In this document: piece after piece, positions 14,279-25,620 of the stretch
Layout: every line of letters begins with the position of its first letter
How positions within the stretch are numbered: position 1 is the stretch's first letter
DNA from: Heterobasidion occidentale
Lineage: Eukaryota > Basidiomycota > Agaricomycetes > Russulales > Bondarzewiaceae
DNA: 64,000 bases
Assembly: GCA_039111635.1 (NCBI GenBank)
Contig: JBCAQO010000010.1
Location: forward strand, 1,612,001-1,676,000
Direction: 5' to 3'
Made by a program: the position numbers and the translations under genes
Notes under the pieces: generated by a model
Database searches by the model: none
What the model saw: the letters and a program-made list of their open reading frames with translations, nothing else
What the model was told of the DNA's origin: nothing

Positions 14279-14806
14279 ATGGTCCTGTCCGCAGGCTGAT
14301 TCGATTCTGAGGTGTCTTATGCTCACTCTCCGCTTTCTAAGTGACTCCGTCGGCGTCTATCTCGGACGTCAGTTCTACATCGACCACGTGCATATTACTT
14401 AATCGACTACATCGTATAAGAGTCGCACAGGACCCAAAATTTTTTCCTCGATTCTTCCACGATCAAAATCGCCAGTGATGAGAACCGTAGTGCAGAGCGA
14501 TGAGCAGGACCCTCTCTTGTAGATGCGGACCTGTGCTGACATCGCCCGTTCGGCACACCATACCTTGTTACATCAAAGGGACGGGCTAGGATTTACTCTG
14601 ATGGCGTCTCTTTTTTGATCTGTGGTTGAATCTCTTCTCGCGTTTCACTCGTTTTATCGATTCTTCCTATGTTCCTATGTTCTAGTATGTTCCTTAAATC
14701 TTTATGTCGTCGTCTGGTTTGTTCGCTCGTTCAATCACCCTCCTTATGTTGTACATGAAAAATACACGGTTGTATATCCTTTGTGTCTGCCCCATCGTTG
14801 CGCAAC
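14279..14806. other. Intergenic, no supported gene
   Basis: This is the promoter side of the Nudix gene and the 3' side of msrA. The visible part of the duplication ends at 14451 only because the window ends. Short plus-strand frames (for example 14622-14825) are T-rich and resemble nothing known. Confidence 0.6.
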
Positions 14807-15490
14807 CTACCAGTGCAGCTTGTGAGTAGGGCACTGGTATCCGCTTGGGTTCTTGAACAGGTATTCTTGATGGTAGTCCTCTGCGTCCCACCATGTCCCC
14901 GCTGCGACGATATCTGTTACGATCTTCTTCCCGACCGGGTCGAAATGCTTCTTCTGCACCTCTTCGGTCACACGGCGCGCGATTGACTCTTGCTCGGGGT
15001 TATGGAAGAAGATGGCAGAGCGGTATTCTGTTCGAGGGGCGTAAACGAGGGCGGAAATACGAGGCGAGATTGTCAGAAGAATAAATTGACTCACGTGTTC
15101 CGGTGTCCCCGCCTTGTCGGTTCACGGTCGTTGGGTCGTGAGTGCGATAGAAATATTCTGTCAGAGCCGTCAGAGCGACGCACGGTCTGTAGAGCCTCTC
15201 GCATGCATACCGACAAGCTCATCGTAGGTGATCTTGCTCGGGTCGAACTCGATCCTCAGCGCCTCAGCGTGGTCTGTCATCCCCGAGCAGACAGTCTTAT
15301 AGTCTGGGTTCTGCACGCTCTCCTTCCCGCCCGTGTATCCCACCGCCGTCTTCAGCACGCCCTTGTCTGCCTTGATCGGCCACTGCTTCAGGAAGATGTG
15401 CTCGACGCCCCAGAAGCAGCCTGCCGCGAACGTGGCGACCTGAGAGTTGTCAGTGACGGTCATGTTGGAGATGCCGCGATTCTGCGGCAC
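14807..15490 (-). CDS. msrA: Peptide methionine-(S)-sulfoxide reductase MsrA
   Basis: MsrA reduces methionine-S-sulfoxide in proteins and free methionine, a repair step in oxidative stress. The catalytic cysteine lies in [12 protein letters not shown]. The family motifs [18 protein letters not shown] and [20 protein letters not shown] (substrate Asp/Tyr region) follow. The C-terminal exon has [13 protein letters not shown] and ends PTHKLHW then TAG at 14807-14809. At least two introns are needed: one joins ELV to EYFYRTHDP, and one lies near 15080-15095. The length is about 180 residues, normal for the family, with no internal break. The start MPQNRG at 15490 was chosen because an upstream ATG near 15551 meets a stop soon after. 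No mitochondrial targeting peptide is evident. Confidence 0.9.
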
Positions 15491-15964
15491 GTAGGTCTTG
15501 GACGTTAATGGGAGAAATGAGAGAGGAGACGGTTGATGACCGTGGACATTGCGCGGTTGACATGCTCAGTAAGAACGATTGCGAACGATGTCATCACACA
15601 GCATCGCACATGGGCGCTATCACGTGGCGGTTGCGTGCATTCACTAGACTAGAAACTTCGAGGATAAATCGATGAACAGGCATTGGACGTTGGACAACGC
15701 AAGAATCTCGCAGAATTAATGCATGACGGCTTCATCGAAGAACGTTTCTTGTCATTTCTCTCCGAGGTTGCCGATCGAAAAGAATCCTGTTTTAACACCC
15801 TCATTCCCCTTGGAATCATTGAGTTCCGCCCTCGTCGTCGATCCAGATTAGCGTTCTTGGCCAAGCATATATGGATACACAGCCTGTTCAAGCTGAGCAC
15901 TACGGATGTTGGAGCGTCGAAGCCTGAGCTGCAGGCGCGAGACCAGGATTGACGTCAATCTGGG
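15491..15964. other. Intergenic, no supported gene
   Basis: This is the upstream region of msrA and downstream of the decayed O-methyltransferase. A plus-strand frame at 15683-15952 has no similarity I recognise. Confidence 0.55.
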
Positions 15965-17860
15965 AAAAGCTATGGAACATTTTCTATGGATTAGCATTCT
16001 GCAGTAGAGGGAAGCTAATGGACATGTATGAAACCGACCTTGCTCCAACAGCTTTCGAGTCTTCCGTGACGCACTAAAGGGTTGCGAATGACCTTAGTAC
16101 TAAAGTGGGAGTTCTCAACACGGCGGACTCGGACGATGTTCCAGCCGGCTTGATTGACGACGCGTACATGGTGTTGCAGGTTCCCTTTCTGTCTATTGAG
16201 AAGAACCTGCATCTGATATCATGATGAACAATCAGCACAGGTTCATGGTACGAGAAATCGGACATGCTGCCATATCGATCCAATCAACGTTGGCAGCCGC
16301 CTCCAAAAATTTCAAGAGTGGAGCTGGTGAAGATCTGATGACTGCTCCAGTGATTTCAAAGTTCATACTCTCAAGATTTTGGCCAGGACATGCCTCGGGA
16401 GTAATGAAATGTCCCAAGATCAGTTTCGTGGGTGATGATGCGGCTTCGCGAAGGTTGCGTAGAAGTTGGATAGCCTTGCTATCAGGCCGAATCATGACAT
16501 ATGATTCTCCCAATGAAGACTGAAACTGTTGTTTGAGGCTGATGATCAAAGAAATTGTGAACTGCATACTGACTCGATAAGAATAGAACATAAGCTACGG
16601 CCCAGAATCAGACTTGCCTTGGAAAAAGACGGAGCCGCGGTGAAGCGGCTCAGGGTACAGATGTTTCCAATACTAGAAGTAGAGATAGTGAAGAAGAAAC
16701 GCACGCATGATATCTAGGCAAGGTCATACTTCTGTCCTTGCTCCACCACAGCTCGTTCCTGTATGATGATACAGAGTGCGAGGTGACTGCGAGCCAAGAT
16801 CTTAGCAGAGGCGCCTTTTCCACGACCCACATCAACGACCAGGCTTCCCGGTGGGAGCAAGTCCGAATCAAACCCTGAAAGACCATCAGACACTCTAGAG
16901 CGCTTGTCGGAGAGAGCTGGCCTTGGAGAATCGCTTCTGGAACATCCCAGAGGAAAGTGCCTCTGATGCACGCTGCGTAGCGTTCAAATCAATGCTTGTT
17001 AGAGGGGCTTTCCAGCCACGAGAAATATAGGGCGTCAGTGTAAGATGCTGTTTGGAATGCTTGACTGGCGAAACATTCATGTCCGGAAGTGGAATCTTCA
17101 AGGTCCTCGAGTAAATGGCTTGAAGGCTTTGCAACGTCATCCATGCTTAGGGTTGAATATACTGTGAAAAGAATATACAAAGTCCCAGTATAAGTTGCAG
17201 CACCCAACGTGTCTTCGTATTTGCGTCTAAGTCTGAGAGGAAATGAAGGAAGCTTTGAGCAGCGCGGAGTGGAACAGTGGGAAATTGGGTTCACTGGACC
17301 GAGATGTACCAATTGGTTTCCGGTATCAAAATACGAAGACTCTGTTATTTGCAAAGGTATTTGGAGCAACTTAACGGAATATATGATGAGTTGCAGGGAC
17401 CCGAAGATTCCGACCTGGTGATGCGGGAGGGTACCAGTAAGATCTATGTCACAAAACGTTGATGATATCAAACAGACCTATCTTGAACGGCTCTATGCCG
17501 CTCCGAAGTGCAATGGTATCGACGTGACAGCCAGGAATTTCCCGCAGAATCTCGTCTAGGTTTGAATTTTCGACAACTCAAAGACATGCAGAGAGATTCG
17601 CATTCTGAGAAGGCCCTATGGATGGAGAAATGCGCATGCGGTCAGTGATCAAACTTCGAGGACGAATTCGGTATCGCAGACTGACACACCAGGGAAGACA
17701 TGTCGCGGGTATAGAGTGATCGGTTCAAAAGCGGTGAGGGAGTATTCTTACTATTCCATACTAGTCTGCAAACCAGCCATGAGGTCCAGGGTGCTTACAG
17801 GGTCTACATCTTGATGGAGAGTCTTAGCGCGGAACAATAGCAGCATGAGAACACGCCGCG
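15965..17860 (-). pseudogene. Decayed plant-type O-methyltransferase
   Basis: Fragments of a SAM-dependent O-methyltransferase appear in family order on the minus strand. They are a dimerisation-domain piece (EILREIPGCHVDTIALRSG, near 17500), HLLEDLEDSTSGHECF, the SAM site LPPGSLVVDVGRGKG (the usual second glycine of the loop is Arg), ERAVVEQGQKYD, and the C-terminal TKLILGHFITPEACPG and NQAGWNIVRVRR. The segment that should carry the catalytic HDW motif, between about 16500 and 16640, cannot be found. No splice choice joins EQGQK to YWKHLYPEPLHRG in frame. It is divergent from the intact relative at 18074 and probably arose by tandem duplication. A strongly divergent but functional gene is less likely. 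Confidence 0.6.
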
Positions 17861-18073
17861 GTTGATTGCAGTTGATCACGTGATGCTAGATACCATAGAT
17901 TCCTGGGGAAAAAACACCAATGGCGCTCTGGCGCTCTGGCAGTGATGCTATGGAACTTCGACATCTTAGAACAACCGTGGCGCAGGGGACCACAATGATC
18001 AATATAACAGAAAGCTACTGGAGGTGTGCTATATAACAGAAAGCTGCTAGCCTCAAATCTGTCTTTCACCGAA

Positions 18074-20176
18074 ATGCAGGCTATGCCTTCAAACCCGTTT
18101 TCCACCGATCCTGCTCATCTTACTGCTCTCATCACCACTATCTCTGATGCTATCAAGGTTGTTGTCGCTGAGTATGCCGCTGTGGGCCAGGTCGTGCCCC
18201 CCTTGGATTCTACTCAGCCAGGGCCACTCGACACTCCAGAGAACGTATCCTTAGGCCTTTCCAAGGCTATCCGTGTGATAGAGGCGGCTTGCGCTCAACT
18301 CAGTTTCACAGTCGCTAGTCCCGGGCATGTTGTCACCAATGTCAGTCTACTCTGAATTTCTTCGGTGTCGTCAGGGACTGACCGTTTACCACCAGAAATG
18401 CTACGGGCAAAGTATAAGCTTCCTCGATCACCGTGTGAGTTGGAGGCTCACAGGTGTCTTAGTTCGAGGAACCTGCATGCATGCTCGTCATTTGCAACGC
18501 TAGGATAGCTGATCTTCTTCTTGATAAACCCGACGGCCTCCATGTCTCTGAACTAGCCAAAAAATCCGGCCTAGATGCGGGGAAACTGGGACGTATACTA
18601 CGTCTTCTTGCCACAAAGCATTGTTTCAACGAAGGTGGGCTTCTATCCCCCACTGTATTCAACTTATCGAATGCTATTGTCACCTCTATGTAGTAAAGCC
18701 CAATGTATTCGCAAATAATCGATTGAGTATCAAGCTCTTGCCTACAGACCCTGTTCACGGTCTTGTAGGCCATATGTAACATCACACTACCCTCATTTAT
18801 TCTCGTGCCTGATGCTTAACGTGTGACAGCACAGATGAAATACACAAATCGTCGGTTCTGCTTCATGATGTCCTTTCGGATCCACGTACTGCTGCTTCCT
18901 ACCGTCCTGAAGATTCTGCTTTCATGCGCGCCCATCAGAGCACCGTGTTCGATTACTATGACATGGTGGGTGTGATTCGAGCTTCTTCACGCGCGCGTGT
19001 TCATTGAATTGAGGTGTTGTAGTCTGAGAACAAGGAACGACAAAATGTGAGAGTACACATATGAAGTCTCTCAATAATCTTGCGCTCAATCTCCGCAAAG
19101 CGTTTTTCCCAAGCGATGGTCGGATGGGGACAAGTCACAGGCAAAGGAATGCTCCCTAAAGGTTATTTTTTTCGTAACTGCCAAAGTACCTTCGAAAAAC
19201 ATATTCTACCTTCCAGCGTATCCTTGGGAAAATCTCGCTGCTGACACTACTATCTGCGATGTTGGCGGCGGGAAACGGCCATATCACTCTCGATTTGGTC
19301 AAAGCACACCCTCACCTGAAGGTTATGTTACAAGATCTACCGGTCGTGATTGAACAAGGGAGAGATGTTCGTAAAGGCGTCCTCGCCGTTATGACCCAGT
19401 TTGACACCCTTATTTCAGCTTTGGACTGCGGAGCTCCCTTCAGCAATCAAGACTTCGAGAGTCGAATTTATCCCTCTCGATTTTTTCAACGACGTGCCCG
19501 TCAAAGGCTGCGATTTCTATTATGTGAGGATGACCCTGTTTCATGCTTGCTTATCTTTTCTCTGATTTTCATATGACAGGTTCGCCATGTTTTGTGAGCG
19601 CTGAATGCAACATAATATTCTTGTTCGATGAGTTCACATTCTGGAGTAGACATGATTGGCCCGACGCCGAGTGTTCTAGGATCCTCGCTAATATCCGCAA
19701 AGCCATGCTGCCTTCGAGTCGACTCTTGATCCGTACGTTGAATTCTCGAGACGTGAACCTTTCCATTGGATTACTCATCAAAATTCTCCAGACGAGTTCG
19801 CCTTGCAACATGTAGCGCGTCAGGAAGCAAAAGAAGATACCGTTGATCAGGTAAGTTGGCATGCTGTTCACATGCTTGGACTACATTGTCTAAACATACC
19901 CCTTCATGATAGGCCCCTGAACCGCTTCTGCCAAACTATGGGATGGGAAGGGTCCGGTTGTATCAGCAAGACATCAATATGATGACCGTATTCAACAGTA
20001 AGGAACGTACACTAACGGAGTTTGTGGAGTTGAGGTAGAGTGATACAAAAAGCTATGTTGACCAGGCCCTGATGATCAGTCTTGTTTACCGCTTTTTCGT
20101 AGCGAGAAAGGCTGGGCTCAAGTTTGAAAAGCTGTGGGACTCCGGAGAATCCCTGATCGAATTTTCTATGGTTTGA
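18074..20176 (+). CDS. Plant-type O-methyltransferase
   Basis: This is a SAM-dependent O-methyltransferase of the caffeate/hydroxyindole type, a frequent secondary-metabolism enzyme in mushrooms. The N-terminal domain carries ACMLVICNARIADLLLDKP and GLDAGKLGRILRLLATKH. An exon with VKPNVFANNRLSIKLL follows. The SAM-binding site is TTICDVGGGNGHITLDLV. Removing short GT-AG introns restores the conserved YVRHVLHDWPDAECSRIL, whose His is the expected catalytic base, then LLIHEFALQ and MMTVFNSKERTLTEF. It ends LIEFSMV then TGA at 20174-20176. Around ten introns are needed, and all the later joints keep frame. The joint between about 18340 and 18470 is the least certain. It is divergent from the decayed relative at 15965-17860, with about 200 bases between them. 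Confidence 0.85.
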
Positions 20177-21200
20177 TCTGGCTTGATAATCGACTGTGTT
20201 GCGGTCCACTAGTGCTGAGTTTCGAATGCTGCTAAACTATTGTCTCTGCATGTAACAATACGGAAATGTGTTCTCCTAAGGCAGTTTGTCATGGTCTTCC
20301 TAAAATCGGTATCAAATTTCTGACAGGTCGGCCTCTGCGCTCAGAGTCTTTTTCTAAACGAAACAGCTCGGTTTGTCCCACTTTCCCACCATCGACATCC
20401 AAGCCTCGAGGTAATCATAGTAAGTCTGATGAAAGCTGCGCCCATCGTCCCATTTGTCCAGAAAATGCCATGGCACAGGCGCCTCGACGAGATGGTTCCG
20501 ACGGGATGGCGGAATCAGTCGACTCTGGAATCAGATGATCAGATCTGGTCCGGACATGGTCGACGTCAGACATCGGGAAAATGTAACTGCTGTTGGAAGC
20601 CTTGCAAACGCCTGCCGATGGAGGATATTCGCAGGGGATATCTTCGTTCCACAGCAGAACAGCTGTCTAGCACAGTTCGCGGCTTCATGAAGGCTTCGAT
20701 GTCTCTTCAGATCCTAAATCGCCTATCTCTGCATACAATTCTCGCTGGCCACCGGGAAGCTGTACATTGGAAGGATGTTCCACCAATGTTACAAAACGGA
20801 AGCGGTATGTACTGTCTGATGCCTCCTGTCTCGCACAAACGATCGCTAAATCTTCGATCATCATCAGGTTCATCAATGAGCAGAATGGGGTACGCAATGC
20901 ATATGAAAAGTTTGGCATAGCAGCCACGGGCGCCATGCTAGTCGTTCAATCAGACGGCTATATCTCAATCATCATTGGATTGTCTCGCGAAGGGGCACTG
21001 CACGTCAACACATGCCTTCAAGCATTTTGATTTCGGTATTAATCCATGAAAAGCATAAAACATTTGAGTATTTGGTATTGTCGCTAGAGAATGCCAACAG
21101 CACTTCGTGCATGGCTCTCATCCCATCAATGATGACTCCAACTACGCTAGAACATCAGCGTAGGTTCCCAGTATGACACATTTCCAGGTTAGAGCAAGTA
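20177..21200. other. Intergenic, no recognised gene
   Basis: This lies between the 3' ends of the O-methyltransferase and the decayed peroxygenase. Plus-strand frames at 20429-20920 and 20767-21030 are open for up to 163 codons but match no family I can name and show no convincing splice pattern. They could be remnants of another gene. Confidence 0.5.
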
Positions 21201-22360
21201 TCACAAAACACTCTTCAACCCATCCCTGATCTCTTCCTCAACGCCCATCTCAATTCCAAGCACAGTCTTATTGAAGACAGCAATCGTCAGTCCCATCGGT
21301 TCTCGCACCGGGACTCCCACCCATCGGGGAGACGTTCTTCCAGAAGCACTGTGCGCAAATCATCTACACGCCCTCCGAATATTGTGAGAAGCGTCCCCGA
21401 GCTAGAGGAAATATTTAAATAAACAGCAATCGTGGACAGAATTATTGCAGACTTAGAGCTGCCGAACATCTTGTGAGACGTGCTGAGCGAGAATTGGCCA
21501 TTCTGTTCTTCGCCTCGGCACGACGTTTAGACGTCAACCGCGCCAAGATCTGAGACAGTGAGCGTTGGCGTCGCACTGGAGTCCCCTGTGTGGTTGTAAA
21601 GCAGTGGAACCCGACGCAGATGCGAGGAGCTGCTCCACGAGCGGGATGGATGGTCGGATTGGTCGGGTGAGACACGTGTGTCTTCGCCTGTTAAATAGAG
21701 AGGACATGAATAAATCGTTCTGTAGACATATCAATGCAAAAACGTGTTCATCGAACGTCATTGATACGACAATCTGCGACGAACATTTGCAGCAAAGCAA
21801 TCTATAATAGAGAAGGAACCCCGAAGCATAAACACTCACGAGTAAGAGAAGCATCATGTTCAATGCCATTATGCACATCGATATCTTCCAATCAGTGTAT
21901 CGTTCAAGTAACTTCGGCCTAAGAATCTGCCCAATATAGCGAGGGGACAAACACGCAAACGAAGGCGCAAAATTGAAAGTGGACCGATAGCAGGCGTGAG
22001 CGCACGGATGGGGATATTGCGCCCATTGCGTGGAAGGATTCCTGTGCTCCGACGGTCAGAGTCACGCGACACGAGTGCAGGACTCAACACAATGAAATAA
22101 TCTTACCGTGGTTAGCCAAGGCATTGAGCGCAGGGCACGAGCACCGACTATCCCCCTCCTTCGGCGGAATATATCCGGCCATTTCCCTCCGGCTCCTGGA
22201 TGTCCAATCGGTGTCACCTTTCCTACTGCACGAAGAGGTGTGAAGAGATTATAGATGAAAGACCGAGATCCCAGAGAATGATGCCTATATTCACAACTGC
22301 GTTGATCAGAGAGGCTGCTATGCCTAGCGAGATGCGCTGGAGGGCGAAGAGTAGAACCAT
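21201..22360 (-). pseudogene. Family-2 peroxidase / peroxygenase-like gene with several frameshifts
   Basis: This is a chloroperoxidase-type (peroxidase family 2) heme-thiolate protein related to fungal peroxygenases. An N-terminal hydrophobic stretch starts MVLLFALQRISLG. The heme-cysteine region reads EGDSRCSCPALNALANH, then ILPRNGRNI after a clean intron. The acid-base motif region is HNGIEHDASLTR. The C-terminal half has LTSKRRAEAKN, SHKMFGSSK, IFGGRVDDL, EERLPDGWESR and REPMGLTIAVFNKTVLGIEM. It ends with TGA at 21201-21203. These pieces lie in different frames. Shifts fall near the LFTP segment, between KWP and YIPPKE, around FNFAPSF, before LEDIDVHN, in the ELLASASG region and after EAKN. 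That is too many for introns alone. True decay is likeliest; poor consensus is possible. Confidence 0.75.
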
Positions 22361-22776
22361 TGTGAGCAAGCGAAACACGAGGAAAACATGCCGCGCAAAG
22401 ACATGATAGGTTCTTATAGTGCTGGGTGACAGTCCCTAGAATGTTATTGAAGCTGTCTTCAAGGAATAGAAGCTACCTGATACGGTAACTTATGTCAGGT
22501 CTTCGGATCCGAGGTCGGTTTGTCAGGGAACAGCCCAACAGCAGATCATTTTAACTCGTCTCGAGGAACTTAAAGGTAAAAACGAGGCTAAGATAAAAGA
22601 TCTCAACGTTCCATGAATTCGAAACGGGATGACGTGAAGCACACACCCACATACCATATACATTCACTATACCACCCATTTCCTATATCTTATCGCCTCC
22701 TCTATTCGCGCTTGCACAACTGCGGCGACTTTCTCTCCCCAAAAACCTTCATGCCTCTTGATAGTCCTTTCTTTCG
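22361..22776. other. Intergenic, no supported gene
   Basis: This is the upstream side of the decayed peroxygenase and the 3' side of the Tcd1-type gene. No gene, RNA or repeat was recognised. Confidence 0.5.
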
Positions 22777-24525
22777 TCAGCTTGCCTCCAATGCATCTAC
22801 CATCTCCAATTCCCCCGCAACTTCCTCTAGCGTCTCTCCAGCCTCAAATGAAACCTTCTCGCTAGGAGAGACACCAAACACCTCTCGCATATGCTTCTCT
22901 GCTTCCTTATCTTCGAATACGACTATATTTTCCATAGAGAGAGGACGCAGGGGGTCCCATCGTGCGAGCGTTGCCCTGGCGCAGGTCGCATGTGGTGGAA
23001 CGATGCTGCGCGCTAGGGCAATGTCCTCAAATATTACCCCGATGTCCGATATTGAGAGTGGCAGGTTGCTAGAATTCAAAATCGATTTTTCGTTCCTGTG
23101 AACTCAATCGTCGAAGCAGTAAGATAAGACCAAGGGCGCACTTAATCTGTCGACCCGCAATCCGCCCTTCACGAGCCAGCAGGTCTTTCCACAGCCGGTC
23201 ATAGAGCTTTTTCCGATGTTTCACGGGCAACGGCCTTTCAAGCGGTTTTCCAGCTAGCTCACAAATTATATACACAGCCGCGTTCAATCCGAAGATCGCT
23301 GGCAGTGGCCCTGGTCATTGAATGAGCGGTATCAACTCATTTCAGCTCTCACTATTCACCTCAGAAAGGAAAACGTACCAAGGACAGGCAGAATCCGCAC
23401 CCTGAAGTCATCCATTGTCGCAAGCTCCGCAACCTTACCCTTTGCAAATTGCTCCTCAGGGAGCGGCAGAAGACCCACGTCGCCGGGAACCTCTGTAGAA
23501 TAGACGACGGGAACTCCCTCACGAATCCCCGCTGCTCGTAGGCGTTGGCGCACGGTACGCGCTAAGGGATCATATATTGTCTGAAATATCGGCAATTTGG
23601 ATGCGCGTAGGGTCGGATTTTGTGCTTGCACCCATGGACGCGAAGACCTGGTTCATGTGATGAATATAGACAAAAGATGTGTGTGGAGGTCCTTGCCTGA
23701 TATTATGCTCTACGCAATACTTTAACAATTCAACTTTTGTGCCGATATTGTCGATCGCATCTGCATGCCGCGCTTCAACATAATGCTTCACACAAGTGCG
23801 AATAGAGGAATGCCAACCAATGACCCAATCCGCCCCTTCCAGGAGCGCCGCGCCATCCTGCGCACGCCACAGCTCGACAACGGGCATCGACATCCACGAA
23901 TTTCGCCATCTGCCGCAGTGCACGCCCGACGCAATGCACTTTCGGCGTGCCGACATCTGCAAGCGTGGCGGTCGAATGGCGGATGAGTGAGGAAAGGGTG
24001 ACATAGTCGAAATCAATAAGGCGGATTTTGGAGACGCCTCTGATTGAAAGAGGAGTCAGTGAATTGAGATGAAAAGAAAGAACGGACGCACGACCGGACG
24101 AGCATTACAAGCCGCCAACTTCCCACACCTCCGCATCCGACGACAACGACGGAACCCTTCCTGATTTTGCTCATGCCCTCATCTCCGAAAAACGCGTAGT
24201 TCCTCGCCAGCTGCTCCCTCACAAGTTCCTCATCGTACTCGTATGCTCCCGCAACCCCAATGGATATCTCGCTTTCCTCGAGGCCATCGCCTGTGATATG
24301 CTTTCGCTTCGCCTGAGCATATTCTTGAGGTACTGGCGTATGAGACTGGCCTGCCACAGCGGCGGAGCTTGAGAGCGACCGGCGGATGTCATCGTCTAGC
24401 TCGCGCCGCTTTCGCCGACGTGAGGTTGTGTTATATAGAGAGAATATAGAAGCTGTTGCGGCCGCCGTTCCTATGGCTGTCAACAAAAGTTGCGTACGGT
24501 GAGAATGAAGATCGAGTAGTGACAT
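22777..24525 (-). CDS. tRNA threonylcarbamoyladenosine dehydratase (Tcd1/Tcd2 type), one apparent frameshift
   Basis: This is an E1-like ThiF/MoeB-fold enzyme that cyclises t6A37 to ct6A in tRNA. Yeast Tcd1/Tcd2 sit on the outer mitochondrial membrane, and an N-terminal hydrophobic segment (LLLTAIGTAAATASIFSLYN) fits that. The ATP loop is GSVVVVGCGGVGSW. Next come IRLIDFDYVTLSSL and RHSTATLADVGTPKV, then after an intron DAIDNIGTKVELLKYC, VFASMGAST and DPTRIQIADISD. The C-terminal region includes PVVYSTEVPGDVGLLPLP, DFRVRILPVLG and WDPLRPLSMENIVVFE. Near 23880 one extra base (AA for A on the plus strand) moves KFVDVDAR out of frame with VELWRAQDGAALLEG. The remaining exons are normal, so either the base is an error or the gene was inactivated recently. 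Confidence 0.85.
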
Positions 24526-24663
24526 TTTGGTTTGAAGAGAAGCCAACCCTCGCATCGGGAAAATTACTTGGTACTGATTTTCCCTGTCGGAGTTGGTCAA
24601 GTGGTGACATATAGTCACGGCTTGGAAAGCCTTTTTCTACCTTTGTATAGTCTGATCAAGTAT

Positions 24664-24960
24664 TCACCAGAAATTTACAAAAAGAGAAGCAAGATAAGAC
24701 TGAAATAGATTCTGCAATCCATGACCAGAAAGATGAATTATAGCCGAAATCTTACCAGGCATTGTCATATGTTCAAATAGCGATAACGACTGAGCGTGAT
24801 CTTGAAATCCATGACCAGAAAGATGAATTATAGTCGAAATCTTACCAGGCATTGTCATATGTTCAAATAGCAATGACAACCGAGCATGATCTTGCAGTCC
24901 ATGACCAGAAGCATGAATTATAGGTGAATTTTTACCAGGCATTGTCATATGTCAACGCAT
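24664..24960 (-). repeat. 90-bp tandem repeat, about 2.7 units, open as a 30-residue protein repeat
   Basis: The unit starting ATGACCAGAAAGATGAATTA occurs at 24721 and 24811, and in a diverged form at 24901, giving an exact period of 90 bases. Because 90 is divisible by three, the minus strand stays open across all units and repeats a 30-residue pattern built on MTMPGK, IIH-SGHG and LFEH. It lies just upstream of the Tcd1-type gene. Whether it is expressed is unknown. The downstream sequence to about 25000 holds weaker fragments of the unit. Confidence 0.85.
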
Positions 24961-25058
24961 GATCAAGAAATAGTTAGTGTACAGCGCATGACCAAGAAGT
25001 AAATAGAGTACAACGACAATCAGATTGTAGGGACGACTTGGATGGGAAGACGTGACAT

Positions 25059-25620
25059 TTAGGCGTTCTTTTCAACGAAGACGATTGGCACCCAGAGACC
25101 ACGATCGTTGGGGATATGCAAGGATGCCCATCGATCCTTTCCCCCTTTCCTGATGCGCAAACGCCGTCCGTCCTTCGCGTATACGCGCACCTGGACGTGT
25201 TCTACTTCATCGTCCGACGTATGCATAGTGGACCTAAGGAGAGAGCACTATGAAAGAGAATCAAACAGCGAGTGAAATCCAAACTCACCGAATGCACACG
25301 GCTCCTACATCGCGTAGGGCTTCGGGCCCAGCGTGGCGGAGAAACTCTCGGACAAGTGACTCTACCCTTGACTTCTCCTCCGCGTTCGCGCTATAGTGTT
25401 CCGAAAACGCCCACGAGACTGTCGGTTCCGATGCACGCTCTTTCCGCAGCGTCAGCACGCGCCTAGTACCAGCGGTTTCACTCCCATGGTCCAGTGAAAA
25501 CGAGAGATGCTCACCTCGAGCGAGTGTTTCTAACAAGCGTGATCGTTAGCGACGCTAGCGCAGAACACAGCGTGCTGTGTGCTCACCTTGTCCCCCTCCT
25601 TCCCTTATGATAGCGTGTCA
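25059..25620 (-). CDS. Small hypothetical protein
   Basis: An open frame of about 130 residues spans at least two exons. ETLARGEHLSFSLDHGSE to ALRDVGAVCIR (25285 upward) splices to HTSDDEVEHVQVRVYAKDGR and ends WVPIVFVEKNA then TAA at 25059-25061. The last 40 residues are rich in Lys, Arg and Trp and look like a compact conserved domain, but I do not recognise the family. A first exon MTRYHKGRRG near 25585-25620 is suggested by a GT donor, but its frame does not join cleanly, so the start is unsettled. Confidence 0.45.

Noticed and set aside
20429..20920. Plus-strand 163-codon frame with a faint cytochrome P450 feel
   Set aside because: No heme-binding cysteine motif, no ExxR helix and no splice model that improves it; the resemblance is too weak to annotate.
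24664..24960. CRISPR-like array at the 90-bp repeat
   Set aside because: The units are directly adjacent with no unique spacers, and the genome is eukaryotic.
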